In this document: positions 19,929 through 30,933 of the stretch, in pieces
Layout: each line of letters opens with the position of its first letter
Numbering within the stretch: the stretch's first letter is position 1
From: Phlyctochytrium arcticum
Lineage: Eukaryota > Chytridiomycota > Chytridiomycetes > Chytridiales > Chytridiaceae
Reading direction: 5' to 3'
DNA length: 64,000 bases
NCBI GenBank assembly: GCA_025602905.1
Contig: JAHLKI010000005.1
Coordinates: 930,001-994,000 of the forward strand
The notes under the pieces: model-generated
Seen by the model: only the letters and a program-made list of their open reading frames with translations
Databases searched by the model: none
Told to the model about the DNA's origin: nothing
Program-made: the position numbers and the translations under genes

Positions 19929-22569
19929 ATGAGCCGATTACTTGCGCGTCGGCGACACGGCGGCGACGATTTATCTGAGGGTGATTCAGACTCGAGCGAC
20001 GGGTCGAGCACGGGGGCGTCGGATGTTGAATCCGATGATGATGGGAGTGTGGAGAGTGAGGGGTCTGAATCCGAAGAAGAGGAAGAGGAGGAAGAAGTTG
20101 AAGTTAAGAAGGAGGAAGGAGTTGAAGTTAAGAAGGAGGAAGAAGTTGAAGTTAAGAAGGAGGAAGAAGTTGAAGTTAAGAAGGAGGTTGATGAGGGGAG
20201 TGTCATTCCTGATTCGACGGATAGTGGGAAGGATGTGGATGGGAGTCGTGGGCTTTTGTGGGGGAATAGTCTGATGGATGCGGAACCGGTTGATGATGTT
20301 AAAGTGGAAGGTGAAGCTGGTGGCAGGCCTGGCAGGAAGAATATCTCTCGAGAGGGTGGACCATCCATTTCCAAACCGAGTGATGTCAAGACTGGACGAC
20401 AGTCAACCACCACCAAAGCGGGTGTCGCGAATGGCCGTGGACGAGATGCGAATTTGACGACTCAACAACAAGGGAAATTCAAGCAAGAACAGGGAATGGG
20501 ACGGGGCACTACTAAAAACCCGGGTCAGAAACCCAAACAAATCCCGACCGCGAGTCCCACCGGATGGGTCACAACCGACCAATTACTCCATTCTCAACAG
20601 TCTTCTGGTAGTAGTAGCGACACGGGAGGTGACCGACCATCCGCGACAACCACAGAATCGGACGAGTACACCCGGAAATTAAAAGAAGATCCGTCGTTTA
20701 CACCCAACACGGGCAAATTCTGGCTGCATGATGATCGATTTGAGAGTAGTGGGAGTCGAGGGCGGGGACGGGGTGGGTTTAGGTAAAACAAACATTTTCA
20801 TTCTTTTCTATTTTGGAAACTCGATTATTTACACTTTTTTTGCGTTTTTTGTAGGGGGCGAGGAAGAGGTCTGGCTCGTCCATCCCAACGTGATTTAACC
20901 ACCACTACCACCCAACCCGAAAAACAACCCCAGTCAAATGGATGGGGCCCCGCAACGACAGATGACGCTCCGGGGTGGGGTACTTTACCCTTCTCCTCCT
21001 CATTTCCGAATGGACAACAACGCCACCGCATGTTATTCGACGAACACGAGGATGACCCCACGGAACAGCCCTGGGTCCATGACAAATTTGAGGAAGTGGA
21101 TCAAAAGGAACCCCCCGTTAAACAGTATAAACCGAAAACGTACCGTGAATCCAATGTAAGTCTATTGAGGTTTTGGGGAAAGGGGGAAAATGCTTATTTT
21201 TTTTTGTGGTTAGGCGACCCGGTCGAGTTTTAAAGTTGGACCGTTGGCGGTTACGATTACGAAACGGAAATCGATGCCTGAAGTTCGGGGCAAGAGAGGG
21301 GTGGACGGTGTCGTTATGGATGAGCGATCGGCGGGGAGTCGAACTGGTGGTGGTGGGGTAAAGATGGGCAAGGCTGGGTCTGGCAGTGATAATACTCAAG
21401 CTCGGCAACCAAGTGTGGAGACGAAAAAAGTGGAGGATACCGCCACTCTTCCTCCTGTTACTCCTGCTCCGGTTGAACCTCGTCGTCGGGAACAACAGCA
21501 GCAGCGGCCGAGTAAGCGATACTTGGGACCGGCAAAAAGTGGGAAACCGGCTGCTGCTCAGGCCCCAGTGGTCCCGATTCCTCTGGATGATAAAACTGCT
21601 GACCAACCAGTGATTCCAATTCCTCTGGACGATGAACCGGTCCCGATTCCCGTGGATGATACCCCGGCGCCCGTGATCGCGAAACCCCAGAAAGATGAAC
21701 CGGCACCCGTTGACCCAGCACCGGTACCCGTGGCCGTAAGTGATCGAGCGCCGACTGTGCCCGTTCCATCAGGGGACTTGCATAAGGCCATTGACGCCCC
21801 GGAATTTATGCCATCGTTCCAAAATCATCATCAGTATCAAAATACCCACCCTTATAACAACAACAATAATAATGGGTACCAGGACTCGGCGGAAAGAGGA
21901 AATGGATACCACCCCAAATTTTTCCATCAACAGCAGCGGAAACGCAGCTCAAAATCGCTCAAAGGGCGATATATGCGACATGAAGATCATCACCCCATGG
22001 CGTATCCGGATTACCCTGCTTACTCGGAATACGGACCCGCGGATGATTTCTCGTCGCCCATGGGAGTGACGCTCACTCCCATCATGACCAGCTCAGGCCA
22101 AATTGTCCTCATGACGGATCAGGGGCTCATGGTCCCTGCTGAACAGTACCAGAATAATTACATGTATGCTGCGGCGCCTACCCCATACCACCCACCATAT
22201 TCTTACGGCGATGCGAGTGGAATGGTGACGGCTGCTGCTGTTTCGGCGCCGGCAGCGACTGCTGCTGCGTATTATGGCCCCGACGGACAATTGTACTATA
22301 CTCAAGCGCCCATGTACTCGACTACCCCGCCGCCCACCATGTTGGGCAGTGTAGCACCCGCCATGCCATTCATATCCAACGGCATGTATGTGCCGACAAC
22401 CTCGCAACAAGCCATGCCACCACCACCCGTACCATTGAAATCAAAACTTCCTCCACCGGTCCCCGTCCGGATCCGCCGACCGGATGATCATCCCGATCAT
22501 AAGATGATGGAAAGTGGAACCAGTGCTGCTGGGGACGACACTTTTTTGCCGTCCACTGCCGCGGCGTAA
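19929..22569 (+). CDS. CASC3/Barentsz-like exon junction complex subunit
   Basis: Three exons: 19929-20782, 20855-21155 and 21214-22569, joined in phase to 836 residues. The N-terminal ~90 residues are strongly acidic and contain four tandem copies of an 8-residue VEVKKEE(E/G) repeat (20097-20188). The SELOR-type eIF4A3-binding region is split across the first intron. It has DPSFTPNTGKFWLHDDR and then a run of RG repeats, followed after a spacer by WVHDKFEEVDQ, which match the two conserved blocks of Barentsz/MLN51. The remainder is Pro/Ala/Gln/Tyr-rich and looks disordered. In animals this protein clamps eIF4A3 on spliced mRNA and acts in mRNA localisation and decay. An exon junction complex component suits a gene set this rich in introns. 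The gene identity rests on the two binding blocks. Confidence 0.85.
20097..20188 (+). repeat. 24-bp tandem repeat coding for VEVKKEE units
   Basis: Four near-identical 24-bp copies inside the acidic N-terminus of the Barentsz-like gene (starts at 20097, 20121, 20145 and 20169). Confidence 0.9.
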
Positions 22570-22909
22570 GAAGAAACCCACAATACCTTTCCCATGTTTT
22601 CCAATTAAAATACTTTTTTTTTACAAATTTCGTCAAATTTCGTTTCTCGTTTTTGATTTTCCGCTACTCTCTCCCCTTCTTCCTTTTTCTTAACTGTTGA
22701 TAATAATAAAATATCGGGACGGCTATTCGGGAATCCAAACGCTTGTGTGGTGTTGTGTAGCAATACCCTCAGCCCAAACCCAAAGGAAATTCCAACAATT
22801 GAGCTGTTTTTTCGAGAATCGTCTTGTTTAAACTATGCAAATAAACACCGGTATATCTAACAGCTCATGATGGCTCCGTAACAGAGGTTGTGTGTATATG
22901 TTCTTCGCA
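22570..22909. other. Convergent 3' region between Barentsz-like gene and QCR9
   Basis: Short AT-rich spacer with polyadenylation-like AATAAA/AATAAT motifs (~22700). No gene seen. Confidence 0.5.
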
Positions 22910-23226
22910 TTACTGAATGTACTTGTCGCGAATATCCTTCCACTGGCGCTGTAAAAAAAAACGGATTAAGTCTCATGCGGTTGGTGTCCCCAAAATGATA
23001 TGTGACATTACCCCTCGGTTAACCGAATCCCAAATCCGGTCCGAGACACTGTCGAATGCCATCTCGAATACGAATGCCGACGCAAAGATTCCGAGGACGT
23101 AGGATGAACTTCGGCGGAAGAAGACTGCGAACAATTGTCAAATGTGAGTAACTTCTGTTTTTGGAAGAGAGATTTCGGTTTTTTGCGCTTACCGTTGTAA
23201 GTCTGTTTTGCGAGTGCGGAGGCCAT
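22910..23226 (-). CDS. QCR9: Cytochrome bc1 complex subunit 9 (QCR9/UQCR10)
   Basis: Three exons on the minus strand: 23193-23226, 23012-23124 and 22910-22948, joined in phase to a 61-residue protein. The reading is MASALAKQTYN, then VFFRRSSSYVLGIFASAFVF with the single inner-membrane helix, then EMAFDSVSDRIWDSVNRG and RQWKDIRDKYIQ. This matches the family layout: F-F-R/K-R before the helix, a G-A-F-x-F/E core, a conserved FD after it and a W-K-D/H-I ending, at the family's usual length of 55-65 residues. The protein is a small subunit of mitochondrial complex III near the Rieske protein. Both introns have clear GT and AG borders. It is too fragmented to appear as one open frame. Confidence 0.93.
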
Positions 23227-24027
23227 AGTTCAGAGTATGTGGGATTGTAGAGGGAAGGGAAAGTGGATGATTCTGGCAATGAGGTTGTCACCGTTTCGGT
23301 TTGGGATTTCGTATACCGCCGCCCGGCCGTGATGCGATTGTGGCTTGTTGTCATGGCGACTTATGAATCCAACGCGTGAGAGAATCTGAAATTCTGAATA
23401 CTGTCGCGAGCATGAATATAACCCACCTTGGTCCTTAGCCCATGATTCTTTAACCGTATATAGAGGATAAAGTGAAGGGGTGAGGGGACGGGAAAGTTTT
23501 GACGGCTATTGGGGGACTACTTGTCGTGGATCAAACATGAATTTATTGATCTGTTGACGGATGAAGAGATGGCCCTTCTATCCCTATCCCTATTCGAAAT
23601 ACCAGGCTCTTTGGCGTCAAATGTCGACACTTAGGGTCTGCCAATCCAAAAAGTATCATATTCTCGTTACCGTCAATAGGGTATTAGATAGAGTTGAAAG
23701 GCATAGCGATCGATGTCCAAGGGAAGGAAAACCACATTAGGATACACAGAGTAGGGTCCTACGGTAGGATGTGGATAGAGCTAAAAACTAGGTCTAAATA
23801 AAGACTACGGTGTTCTGTTTGTCACAGGAGTTGTAGGACGGATTTGAGACAGTCAATGCACGATTGGCCGGATCGACCTGTTGCAGCGCCTGGGAGAGAA
23901 GAGGAATGCGGATGGGCCCCGGCTATATTCGGTTGCATTACAAAGACTCGTCGACTAAGACTTGTCTGGCTAAATACATATGCGCAGTCGCATACTGCGC
24001 ACGAACCGTATATATTATGCTCTTGCA
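23227..24027. other. Spacer between QCR9 promoter and beta-mannosidase 3' end
   Basis: No coding frame recognised. The part next to 23226 must contain the QCR9 promoter. Confidence 0.5.
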
Positions 24028-26610
24028 TTAAATCATGCCCGAATATCTTGTCGCAATTTCCGTTCCCTGCCTCGCCCCTTTTACGAGGATCGTAAGCACT
24101 TCACCGGGAACAATGTCGACCAGGTTATCGTCAAACATCACCGCGTCATCTTGGCATTCGAGCACTAGACCCTTCACAGGAACCTCGGCACTGACTTCAA
24201 CGGTGGTATGATCATCCGATAGTTGGGTATGAAGAGCTTGGGGTTTCTGCAGATGCAAATACTTTAAGGGCTGTGGCCAATCGACATAACGCGCAATCTG
24301 CTTGGCGCCTTGCAGCAGATATGCAGCTACGACGGTTCGGCTTTCCTCGCCTTTGCTGGTTTTGGGGCTGGGAATGGAAAAGACCGTGATTTCTGTGGAC
24401 CGATTGCTGGGTAGGGAAGCATCTCGCTCGATGCCCTCAAATAGTTGCTTACCCGTCTCAATGTTCCATGCCTTATACACAACATCCACTTTCAGATCAG
24501 CCAAAGTGAGGTTGCAGCCCCAAACTTCATATTCCACAACAATGCCATCATTGGCTTTATTCTGCTGGGGGCGATGCTCACGACGTGCAAGTCCCACAGT
24601 CACAGGTGCCATCTCCCTCTTGATTGCAAAGTACGCATGTTTAGGGCGCAGGTAGTAGTCCACGATGGACCACGATGTTACGGGCCAGCAATCATTGATT
24701 TGCCAGACTAGTGCGCCTCCGCAGTATTCCGCACCAGGACCCTTCCATTGACGTTTCCAAAGACGATACGCTGATGCGTGGCACTCTGCTTGCATCAGTT
24801 GAGTAGAGTACACAAATTGCTCAAGTGGTTCAGGCGCATAGCGTATATTTTCGACAAGGTAGAGTGCAAGACGACGTTCGTGGCCGTCTGCCTTGTTGTG
24901 GAAATCGACGGTCGAGGATTGGGAGTAGCGATCTGGGTCGTCCTTACCTTCGGGGAGGTAGGCGTCTATGGTTTTGACGTTGGGAAAGGCCTCCATGCCA
25001 AACTCTGATACAAAGCGGCCCACCAGCTTGTCAAAATTCTGGTACTTCTCCCGGGTGCCATGCCACACGTTCCATTGGTGGATGTCGCCAACGGTTGGAT
25101 CGTGCGTGTCGCGGCCGGCACCCCAAGGAGAGCCTGGATGGTAAAATGTTTTGGGGCATAATTCGGCGCAGACGTCGCTGAGAAGCTTTTCGTAAATGTA
25201 TCGAGCTGGAAAATCAGTCTTGAGCCAGTTGTCAGGGTTCTTGTCCTCGTAGTCGTAAGTGAGACCTGCTGTCTCCTGATACTGGTAGTCCTCATTGTTG
25301 CCAGCCCAAATCACGATGCATGGATGGTGCCGGAGCCGCTTGACGTTTTCCTGGGTTTCCGTTTCGATCGACTGTAGCATCGCTGGCCATGTCGGGTAAT
25401 TGCCACAACCAAACATGAAGTCTTGCCACACCAGAATACCGTATTCATCGCAGGCATCGTAAAAATCCTCTTGCTCGTATATACCACCTCCCCAAACACG
25501 GAGCATGAACTGGTTACCCTCTGCTACGAGCCGAACCCAGTCAAAGTACTTTTGGCGGCTGATACGTGGAATAAAGCTGTCGGCCGGGATCCAGTTACTG
25601 CCGCCACAAAATAAGGGTATATTGTTCAGCTTGAAAAAGAACGATGTGCCGGGTTGATCTTTGAGGGGCTGCTGTACTAGCTCTGCCTTGCGGAGCCCAA
25701 TCCGTCGGATCATCTCATCAACCGCTTCATCGCCGCACTTGAGTGTTGCTGTGATTTGATACAAGGGCTGCTTCCCATACCGTATCGGGTACCACAGTGC
25801 AGGATTCCCAATGTGAAAAGATGCAGAGGCCACACCTTGCACAATCTCTACCTCCTGGCATGCCACACTTTCGCCTTCGAGAGTCATCGAGAGCTGAATA
25901 CTGGCATCGCGCCCGTTGCCAACACTTAGATCTTTGCCCCAATCGACGGTTGCAGTGACTGAGACATTGGCCGAAGAAAGCGATTCGTCAACATCAATGT
26001 CACAATAGAGATCGGACAGGCGCACACTATAAATCTCCAATCTGATTGGTCTCCAAGGCCCGCATGTATTTAGCACGGGACCCCAATCCCAGCCCCAATG
26101 GTATTGTGCTTTCCTGACAGCCAACCGTGAGTTGTCCCCGTTCCAAACCCCCCACTTGTGTTCCGGGTACTTTTCAACCAGTTTCCATCCGCGTAAAGAG
26201 GCACTGTCGAAGTGAATCATCAGTTCATTGTCACCATTTAGGAGAAGCGATGTGACTTCCCGCCGATAAGGTATGAACATGTTGTCCGTCTCAAGAATGA
26301 CAGTGCCATTAAGACTGATCGTAGCGAACGTGTCCAAACCATCAAACACCAAAGCTGCTGTAGATCCCTCAGACGGGAAACTTTCACAGCTGAACGTGGC
26401 CCGATAAAGCCATTGCGCGTCGCCTACCCATTGCACATCAAGCTCATTCTTGCCAATAAATGGATCAGCAATTAAACCATTGGCTAGCAAGTCGAGATGG
26501 ATATTGGTTGGAAACCCCGCAACGGGCAAGAATCTGCTCTCGCTTTCGGGTTTGTTTGCTTGCCGGAAAACCCAATCCTTGTCAATGACAATCACGTTGC
26601 GCGACGTCAT
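24028..26610 (-). CDS. Beta-mannosidase, GH2 family (type B, cytosolic)
   Basis: 860 residues, intronless, ATG at 26610. The order is an N-terminal sugar-binding jelly roll (WLYRATF, FDGLDTFATISLNG, NMFIPYRREV, YHWGWDWGP), an immunoglobulin-like domain, a TIM barrel and a C-terminal beta domain. The acid/base is E440 in WAGNNED and the nucleophile is E536 in VSEFGMEAFP. The substrate-pocket motifs CGGSNWIPAD, LRVWGGGIYE and LVWQDFMFGCGNYP are intact. There is no signal peptide, as in the fungal type B enzymes that hydrolyse mannobiose-type oligosaccharides inside the cell. The length equals the family's norm (about 840-860). The enzyme removes terminal beta-1,4-mannose from oligosaccharides. 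Confidence 0.95.
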   Translation of the reverse strand: MTSRNVIVIDKDWVFRQANKPESESRFLPVAGFPTNIHLDLLANGLIADPFIGKNELDVQWVGDAQWLYRATFSCESFPSEGSTAALVFDGLDTFATISLNGTVILETDNMFIPYRREVTSLLLNGDNELMIHFDSASLRGWKLVEKYPEHKWGVWNGDNSRLAVRKAQYHWGWDWGPVLNTCGPWRPIRLEIYSVRLSDLYCDIDVDESLSSANVSVTATVDWGKDLSVGNGRDASIQLSMTLEGESVACQEVEIVQGVASASFHIGNPALWYPIRYGKQPLYQITATLKCGDEAVDEMIRRIGLRKAELVQQPLKDQPGTSFFFKLNNIPLFCGGSNWIPADSFIPRISRQKYFDWVRLVAEGNQFMLRVWGGGIYEQEDFYDACDEYGILVWQDFMFGCGNYPTWPAMLQSIETETQENVKRLRHHPCIVIWAGNNEDYQYQETAGLTYDYEDKNPDNWLKTDFPARYIYEKLLSDVCAELCPKTFYHPGSPWGAGRDTHDPTVGDIHQWNVWHGTREKYQNFDKLVGRFVSEFGMEAFPNVKTIDAYLPEGKDDPDRYSQSSTVDFHNKADGHERRLALYLVENIRYAPEPLEQFVYSTQLMQAECHASAYRLWKRQWKGPGAEYCGGALVWQINDCWPVTSWSIVDYYLRPKHAYFAIKREMAPVTVGLARREHRPQQNKANDGIVVEYEVWGCNLTLADLKVDVVYKAWNIETGKQLFEGIERDASLPSNRSTEITVFSIPSPKTSKGEESRTVVAAYLLQGAKQIARYVDWPQPLKYLHLQKPQALHTQLSDDHTTVEVSAEVPVKGLVLECQDDAVMFDDNLVDIVPGEVLTILVKGARQGTEIATRYSGMI

Positions 26611-27214
26611 GCGGCCTCCCCGCTACTAGGAGCAAATTGCAATCGTTTCGGTGTTTTGGAAAGAGTATCAAGTATCCGCGATGCGCGTGAACCTCAATGC
26701 AGGCAAAGAGTTCCAAATAGTTTGCTGGTTTCAACGGTGAGGGGATCCGCAGGAGGGTACGACAACTGATCGTGCGGGAGAACTGGATGGGGGGACGATC
26801 GCTTCGGACGCACAAAGGAAAGGGACAAGGACCTCTGTACAGACTTTCGAGTGAAAGTCTCTCGAGAACTCTGGACAAAGCGAGAAGATCGTCGATCCCA
26901 GTGTAAGATGTGGAAAATTGGAAATGTCAGTGACCAATCAGTGGCTGTGCAATACATGAGCTTTGGAGTTGACTCTCACAGTCTCTCAGGTTGCATCCAG
27001 GGTTGCATCTTGATGGCATCTTCCAGAGCAGGATTCCCCAGAGGATTCCAGAGTCTCTTCAGACTCTCTTGACTCTCTTCAAGAATCGAGGATGAGACTG
27101 CCGGTAGATAGCTCGCACGATCCTCCCCGAGTTTTTTTAATTTTTGTGATACGATTTTCATAAATGCAGTATATTTTAGAACAAATAAAAACTCACAAAA
27201 GTCCCTCCAAAAAA
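26611..27214. other. Promoter-side spacer of the beta-mannosidase gene
   Basis: No gene seen. 26970-27090 is rich in short imperfect direct repeats (TTGCATC, GACTCTC). It holds the mannosidase promoter at its left end. Confidence 0.5.
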
Positions 27215-27679
27215 CTAAACACCAGACAAGAACATTTCTGCGGTAGGCAATTTTGTCGAAGGTGCCGTTTGCTTTTGTTGCAAATCCGACATGGACCCAA
27301 GGTCGGTGCTGGATCCACCCAACGACATTGAAGATGATTGAGAGCGCAATTTATTGGCCAAGCCCAGTTGTCCAATTGTACCATCCGGACGGGGAATGGA
27401 TGACAAGGGTTGATTCAAATCTTGCATGACTCGACTCGGGAATTGGCCTACGTATTTGAGATGCCCAAGAATGGCCTGAAGACATATTGATTTAGCAAAA
27501 AAAAAGTTTAGGTGCGTAGATAAGTATGAACTTACGTCAATGGACGACCGCCGGCGTTGAGGGTTGAACTCGGCAGGGTTATGCGATTGTTGTCCTTGGG
27601 ACAAATTGGTCTCGGATCCGCTGTTGCTGCCACCAGCTGGTCCTGGTAGATTTGGAATAGATCGCCCCAATGGAATCAT
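27215..27679 (-). CDS. Small unknown protein, two exons
   Basis: ATG at 27679. Exon 1 is 27536-27679 and exon 2 is 27215-27475, with a 60-nt GT..AG intron in phase, giving 134 residues. The intron length is a multiple of three and lacks stops, so the unspliced frame is also open (154 residues), but GTAAGT and TTCAG borders make splicing likely. The protein is rich in Ser, Gly, Asn, Gln and Pro, with one ordered-looking patch after the splice site (AILGHLKYVGQFPSRVMQDL). No family recognised. Confidence 0.55.
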   Translation of the reverse strand: MIPLGRSIPNLPGPAGGSNSGSETNLSQGQQSHNPAEFNPQRRRSSIDVSSYLSTHLNFFFAKSICLQAILGHLKYVGQFPSRVMQDLNQPLSSIPRPDGTIGQLGLANKLRSQSSSMSLGGSSTDLGSMSDLQQKQTAPSTKLPTAEMFLSGV

Positions 27680-28031
27680 ATTTTGCTAGGTTTATACAAT
27701 GGTCAAAAATCTGAAAGTGGACCGGTGCCAAAAACGGGGAGGGAAAAAAATTCCGAGGGACTCTTTATATGCTACTTTTTTATGAGCGGCCCTCTCTTTA
27801 TACTTGGAAAAAACACTTTGGCAAAACTGCGGAAACAATTTTAAGGCGGGGTCTTGTGGGCTTTTATAGGACTCGTATAAAGCAGCAAGACGCGTAAACC
27901 CCCATATGCCTGATGTCTTCTAAAAAGGATCTTTGGGGATCCACTTGCGATTCAGGGAGCTGAAAGACAAAACCAGTTTTAACAATTTTAACAAATCTTG
28001 CCGATTTGCGATCTACGGAAAAAAGGCAGCC

Positions 28032-30494
28032 ATGATGCCAACATCACGAGAATCACCGCCACGAAAGAGTTTCTACAGCCTGAGAACTCCCCAGGCGGCA
28101 AAGATGAACACAACGATAGATCAGATGTGGGGATTTGATCCAATGCAATTACTTGAATCCGTCGAATTTCCCAATGATCAATATGAGCGAAGATTGCGAA
28201 GAGATAGGCATGCTAGATCTGTAGGTTGGCCTATATAATGCACACATTTGGTCCACCGACTTTTCTCATTCCCAAGCGCAGATGGCTATTCGATACCTTG
28301 ATTTGGATTCAACTGTGACTATATCACTCCCGTCCATGGATGATGATGAAGGATCATCGCAAGCGCTTGATGCGCTCAAAAGCAGTACATCGGAAGGTCG
28401 TAAAACCATAACGGATGCGCAACGTCTTTGTCGAAGGAATAACATGACGGGATCCACTGCTGCCTTACGCGAGGATGGGATTCTTAAAGAGCATTTGGCC
28501 AAACTGGCTGCAGCACTCATGATTCAATCCGTCTTTCGCGGCTGGAGAACACGAACAAAATACATCGCGGTGGTTGAGGGACGATTGAGTATACGGACTC
28601 TGCGAGCCGCGCCCCCTGATATTGGGTCATGGTCTGCATTACCCTACCAAAACAATCTTCCAAGTATTAGTCCCGACCAATTTCGAATCCAGGTAGGGTG
28701 CTGCATGCTCCCTTTCAACGTTTCCTTCACGTGTCCCTTTGCATATACTTAAATCAAAGTTGATTTATAGGAAAAATTGGTGCAGCGATACCACAAGTTT
28801 TGTCTCCGATGGGCTGCTGCCGAGGATAGCATTCCTCCCACGTTTCCCGACTTTGCCGCCACATTTATCCAGAGTGTATGGCGCATGTGGGCCGTGCGTC
28901 GCAAATGGCTCAAGTTTTGGCACATGGTGAGGCTTGTTTGCAAAGCCTGAACAATTCATTCTTATTAAAAACTTGTATTTGCTGTAGCGGAATGGAGAAT
29001 CGGCACGAAACGTGGTAGATGATACACGGAAGGAAATGCTGCGCAAACCGCGGAAGGCGGGGTTACCCCAAAACACATGGGACCAGGCTGCCCGAAAGAT
29101 TCAACGGGCCTGGCGTGGATACTACGTGAGTTTCGTCTTTTGCTTCATTGTATCAGAGAACACACGAAATAATGATTGTCGTTCTAGAATATCAAAATAT
29201 ACCACTTCCATCGCGATCTGATTAAATTTCGGCTACACGGAGATCCCCGAAAACTATTAAAGTTTATCAACCCGAAAGAATCACAGATTATAGATTCTGC
29301 AACGGGTATCCATGTTCGATTCCGACTTGGCGGTGTAAGTTCGCCGTTGAATTTCGCTGTTGAATGGCCTCCCGCTCACATTTCCTTTTTTTTGTTTTGC
29401 ATAGACAGCCTTCCCACCCATCATTTTCTACAAAATCTTCGTGCACAAGAGTTTAGTAGACATGAACTCGTTCAGTCCGAGGGACTACACCAAAGTCCAG
29501 AATAAGCAGCTGTTGCCCATTGATTTGTTTCAAAAGACCGGACCTTTACCGCCCGCAGAAGATCCTAATGGTAGCGAAGGAAACGTTCCTGAAATTGACT
29601 TTGCTTTTACTGATATGAAATTAAAGGAGGGTGGTATCAACGGACAGAGCAGAATGGGTGGCGGCCCGTCTCGGAAAAGGTATGGCGTACACTTTCATTT
29701 CATATATCTTCTGATAGACTAAAATGATAGGAATAGTTATGGAGTAACGGATACCAGCTCATCCCAGAGCTGGCTGCACCAAAACCGACTCAATTCCACC
29801 ACTCAAAGTTGATACGACGGCAAGACCTGGTCAAATCAAAACGAAAACGAAAGTTGGAGTGGTTTCACAAAATGTAAATGTCAAAAACTATCAATAAAGA
29901 TGTGCACATATACCAACAAAAATGTCTTTTAGGTACACGGAAGGAAAACAAATGAGCGATCGCCTCGCTGACCCGTCCAGTGTCGAACAAGCAGCCGCTG
30001 CGCAACTCTTCCACGGAATGGTGAGCCATGCCGCCGAACCGCCTCCAAAGCCAGATTTGGAAAATATGGATGTGGACGCGTACCTCAAAGAGCTGGAGGC
30101 CGGGATGGATGTCGATTTGTTGATTAAATGGACGAATGCACTGGATTTTGAAGCGTATTATGCGGATTGGATCGAGATTGCTGCTAGTGGAAAGTCAGAT
30201 GGTATAGGATCTCTACATATGTGCTTTTTCAAAATTTCTGACATGTTTTTTTGGGCAGATCCTACCACCCTTCAACTGATGGGTCCAGCCGAAGAAGAAG
30301 AGACAAAATTAACCTTGTCATACTCACCAGGCTTACTAGAAGAAGATACCTTAACTACGATAGACAGGCACTCATCCCTAGGAGGAGTGGTGATAGAAGA
30401 TTCTGCGCGCGCCAAAAGCAGGCCGTGGTCAGGAACGTCTGACCGGTCTGTGCGAGAATACATGATTTCCGAACGGGATCGTTTAGATTTTTAG
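28032..30494 (+). CDS. MFI/C11orf65-like IQ-motif protein
   Basis: Nine exons read in phase: 28032-28220, 28282-28692, 28771-28926, 28988-29125, 29188-29334, 29405-29686, 29737-29873, 29933-30201 and 30259-30494, giving about 654 residues. The sixth intron (29687-29736, a weak GTACAC donor) is the least sure. Three IQ-like calmodulin-binding stretches occur (ALMIQSVFRGWRTRTKYIAV, ATFIQSVWRMWAVRRKW, ARKIQRAWRGYY). The central block KFINPKE, IHVRFRLGG, FPPIIFYKIFVHK and SPRDYTK resembles the conserved core of vertebrate C11orf65 (mitochondrial fission factor interactor), and LLIKWTNALDFEAYYADWIE matches its C-terminal part. The assignment is from remembered motifs and not an alignment. The protein belongs to a set found mainly in flagellated eukaryotes. 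Confidence 0.7.
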
Positions 30495-30933
30495 ATTTTA
30501 TGTGTGTATAGTAGAAGCGCTTGGAATGATGATAAAAGAAAATATGTAAATAAATGAAACATATACAGCACGCTTGCGGCCCAGGAGAAGTTATGAAAAA
30601 GGCCAAGCGTTCTCATGTTGCGCACTCAACTTAGTCGATCGTGATCGTGAATGACATTCTTTTGAAGTTGGGGTTGGCATGGACTTTTCTGTAGGGCAGC
30701 ATCAGATATCGAGAAAAGCGATTCTGCGCAGCAGCAGCTTGTCCAATTGGCAAAGGCTCTCGTTTTCCCACCCTGGCGGGCGTCAGATGACTGTGCCGCC
30801 AACACTTTGTGTCAAAACGCTGATGTCCGAACGGGTTTTTTGAATTTTATATGAGTTGCATAGAGGAATGACAAAGAGAAATATGTAGATAAAAATGAAA
30901 AAACAACATATACAAGCCCACAACTCTAACACC
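30495..30933. other. Convergent 3' spacer
   Basis: Spacer between the MFI-like gene and the Mam3/CNNM gene. Two similar segments of about 35 bp end each side (the stretch after the MFI-like stop and the one at ~30828-30905 share TTTTATATGAGTTG/TTTTATGTGTGT and AAATATGTA-ATAAA motifs), so part of the 3' end may be duplicated. No gene seen. Confidence 0.45.

Noticed and set aside
29679..29730. Intron 29680-29730 with a GTATGG donor in the MFI-like gene
   Set aside because: It leads into a frame that ends in a stop after 27 codons; donor at 29687 with acceptor at 29736 keeps the conserved frame.
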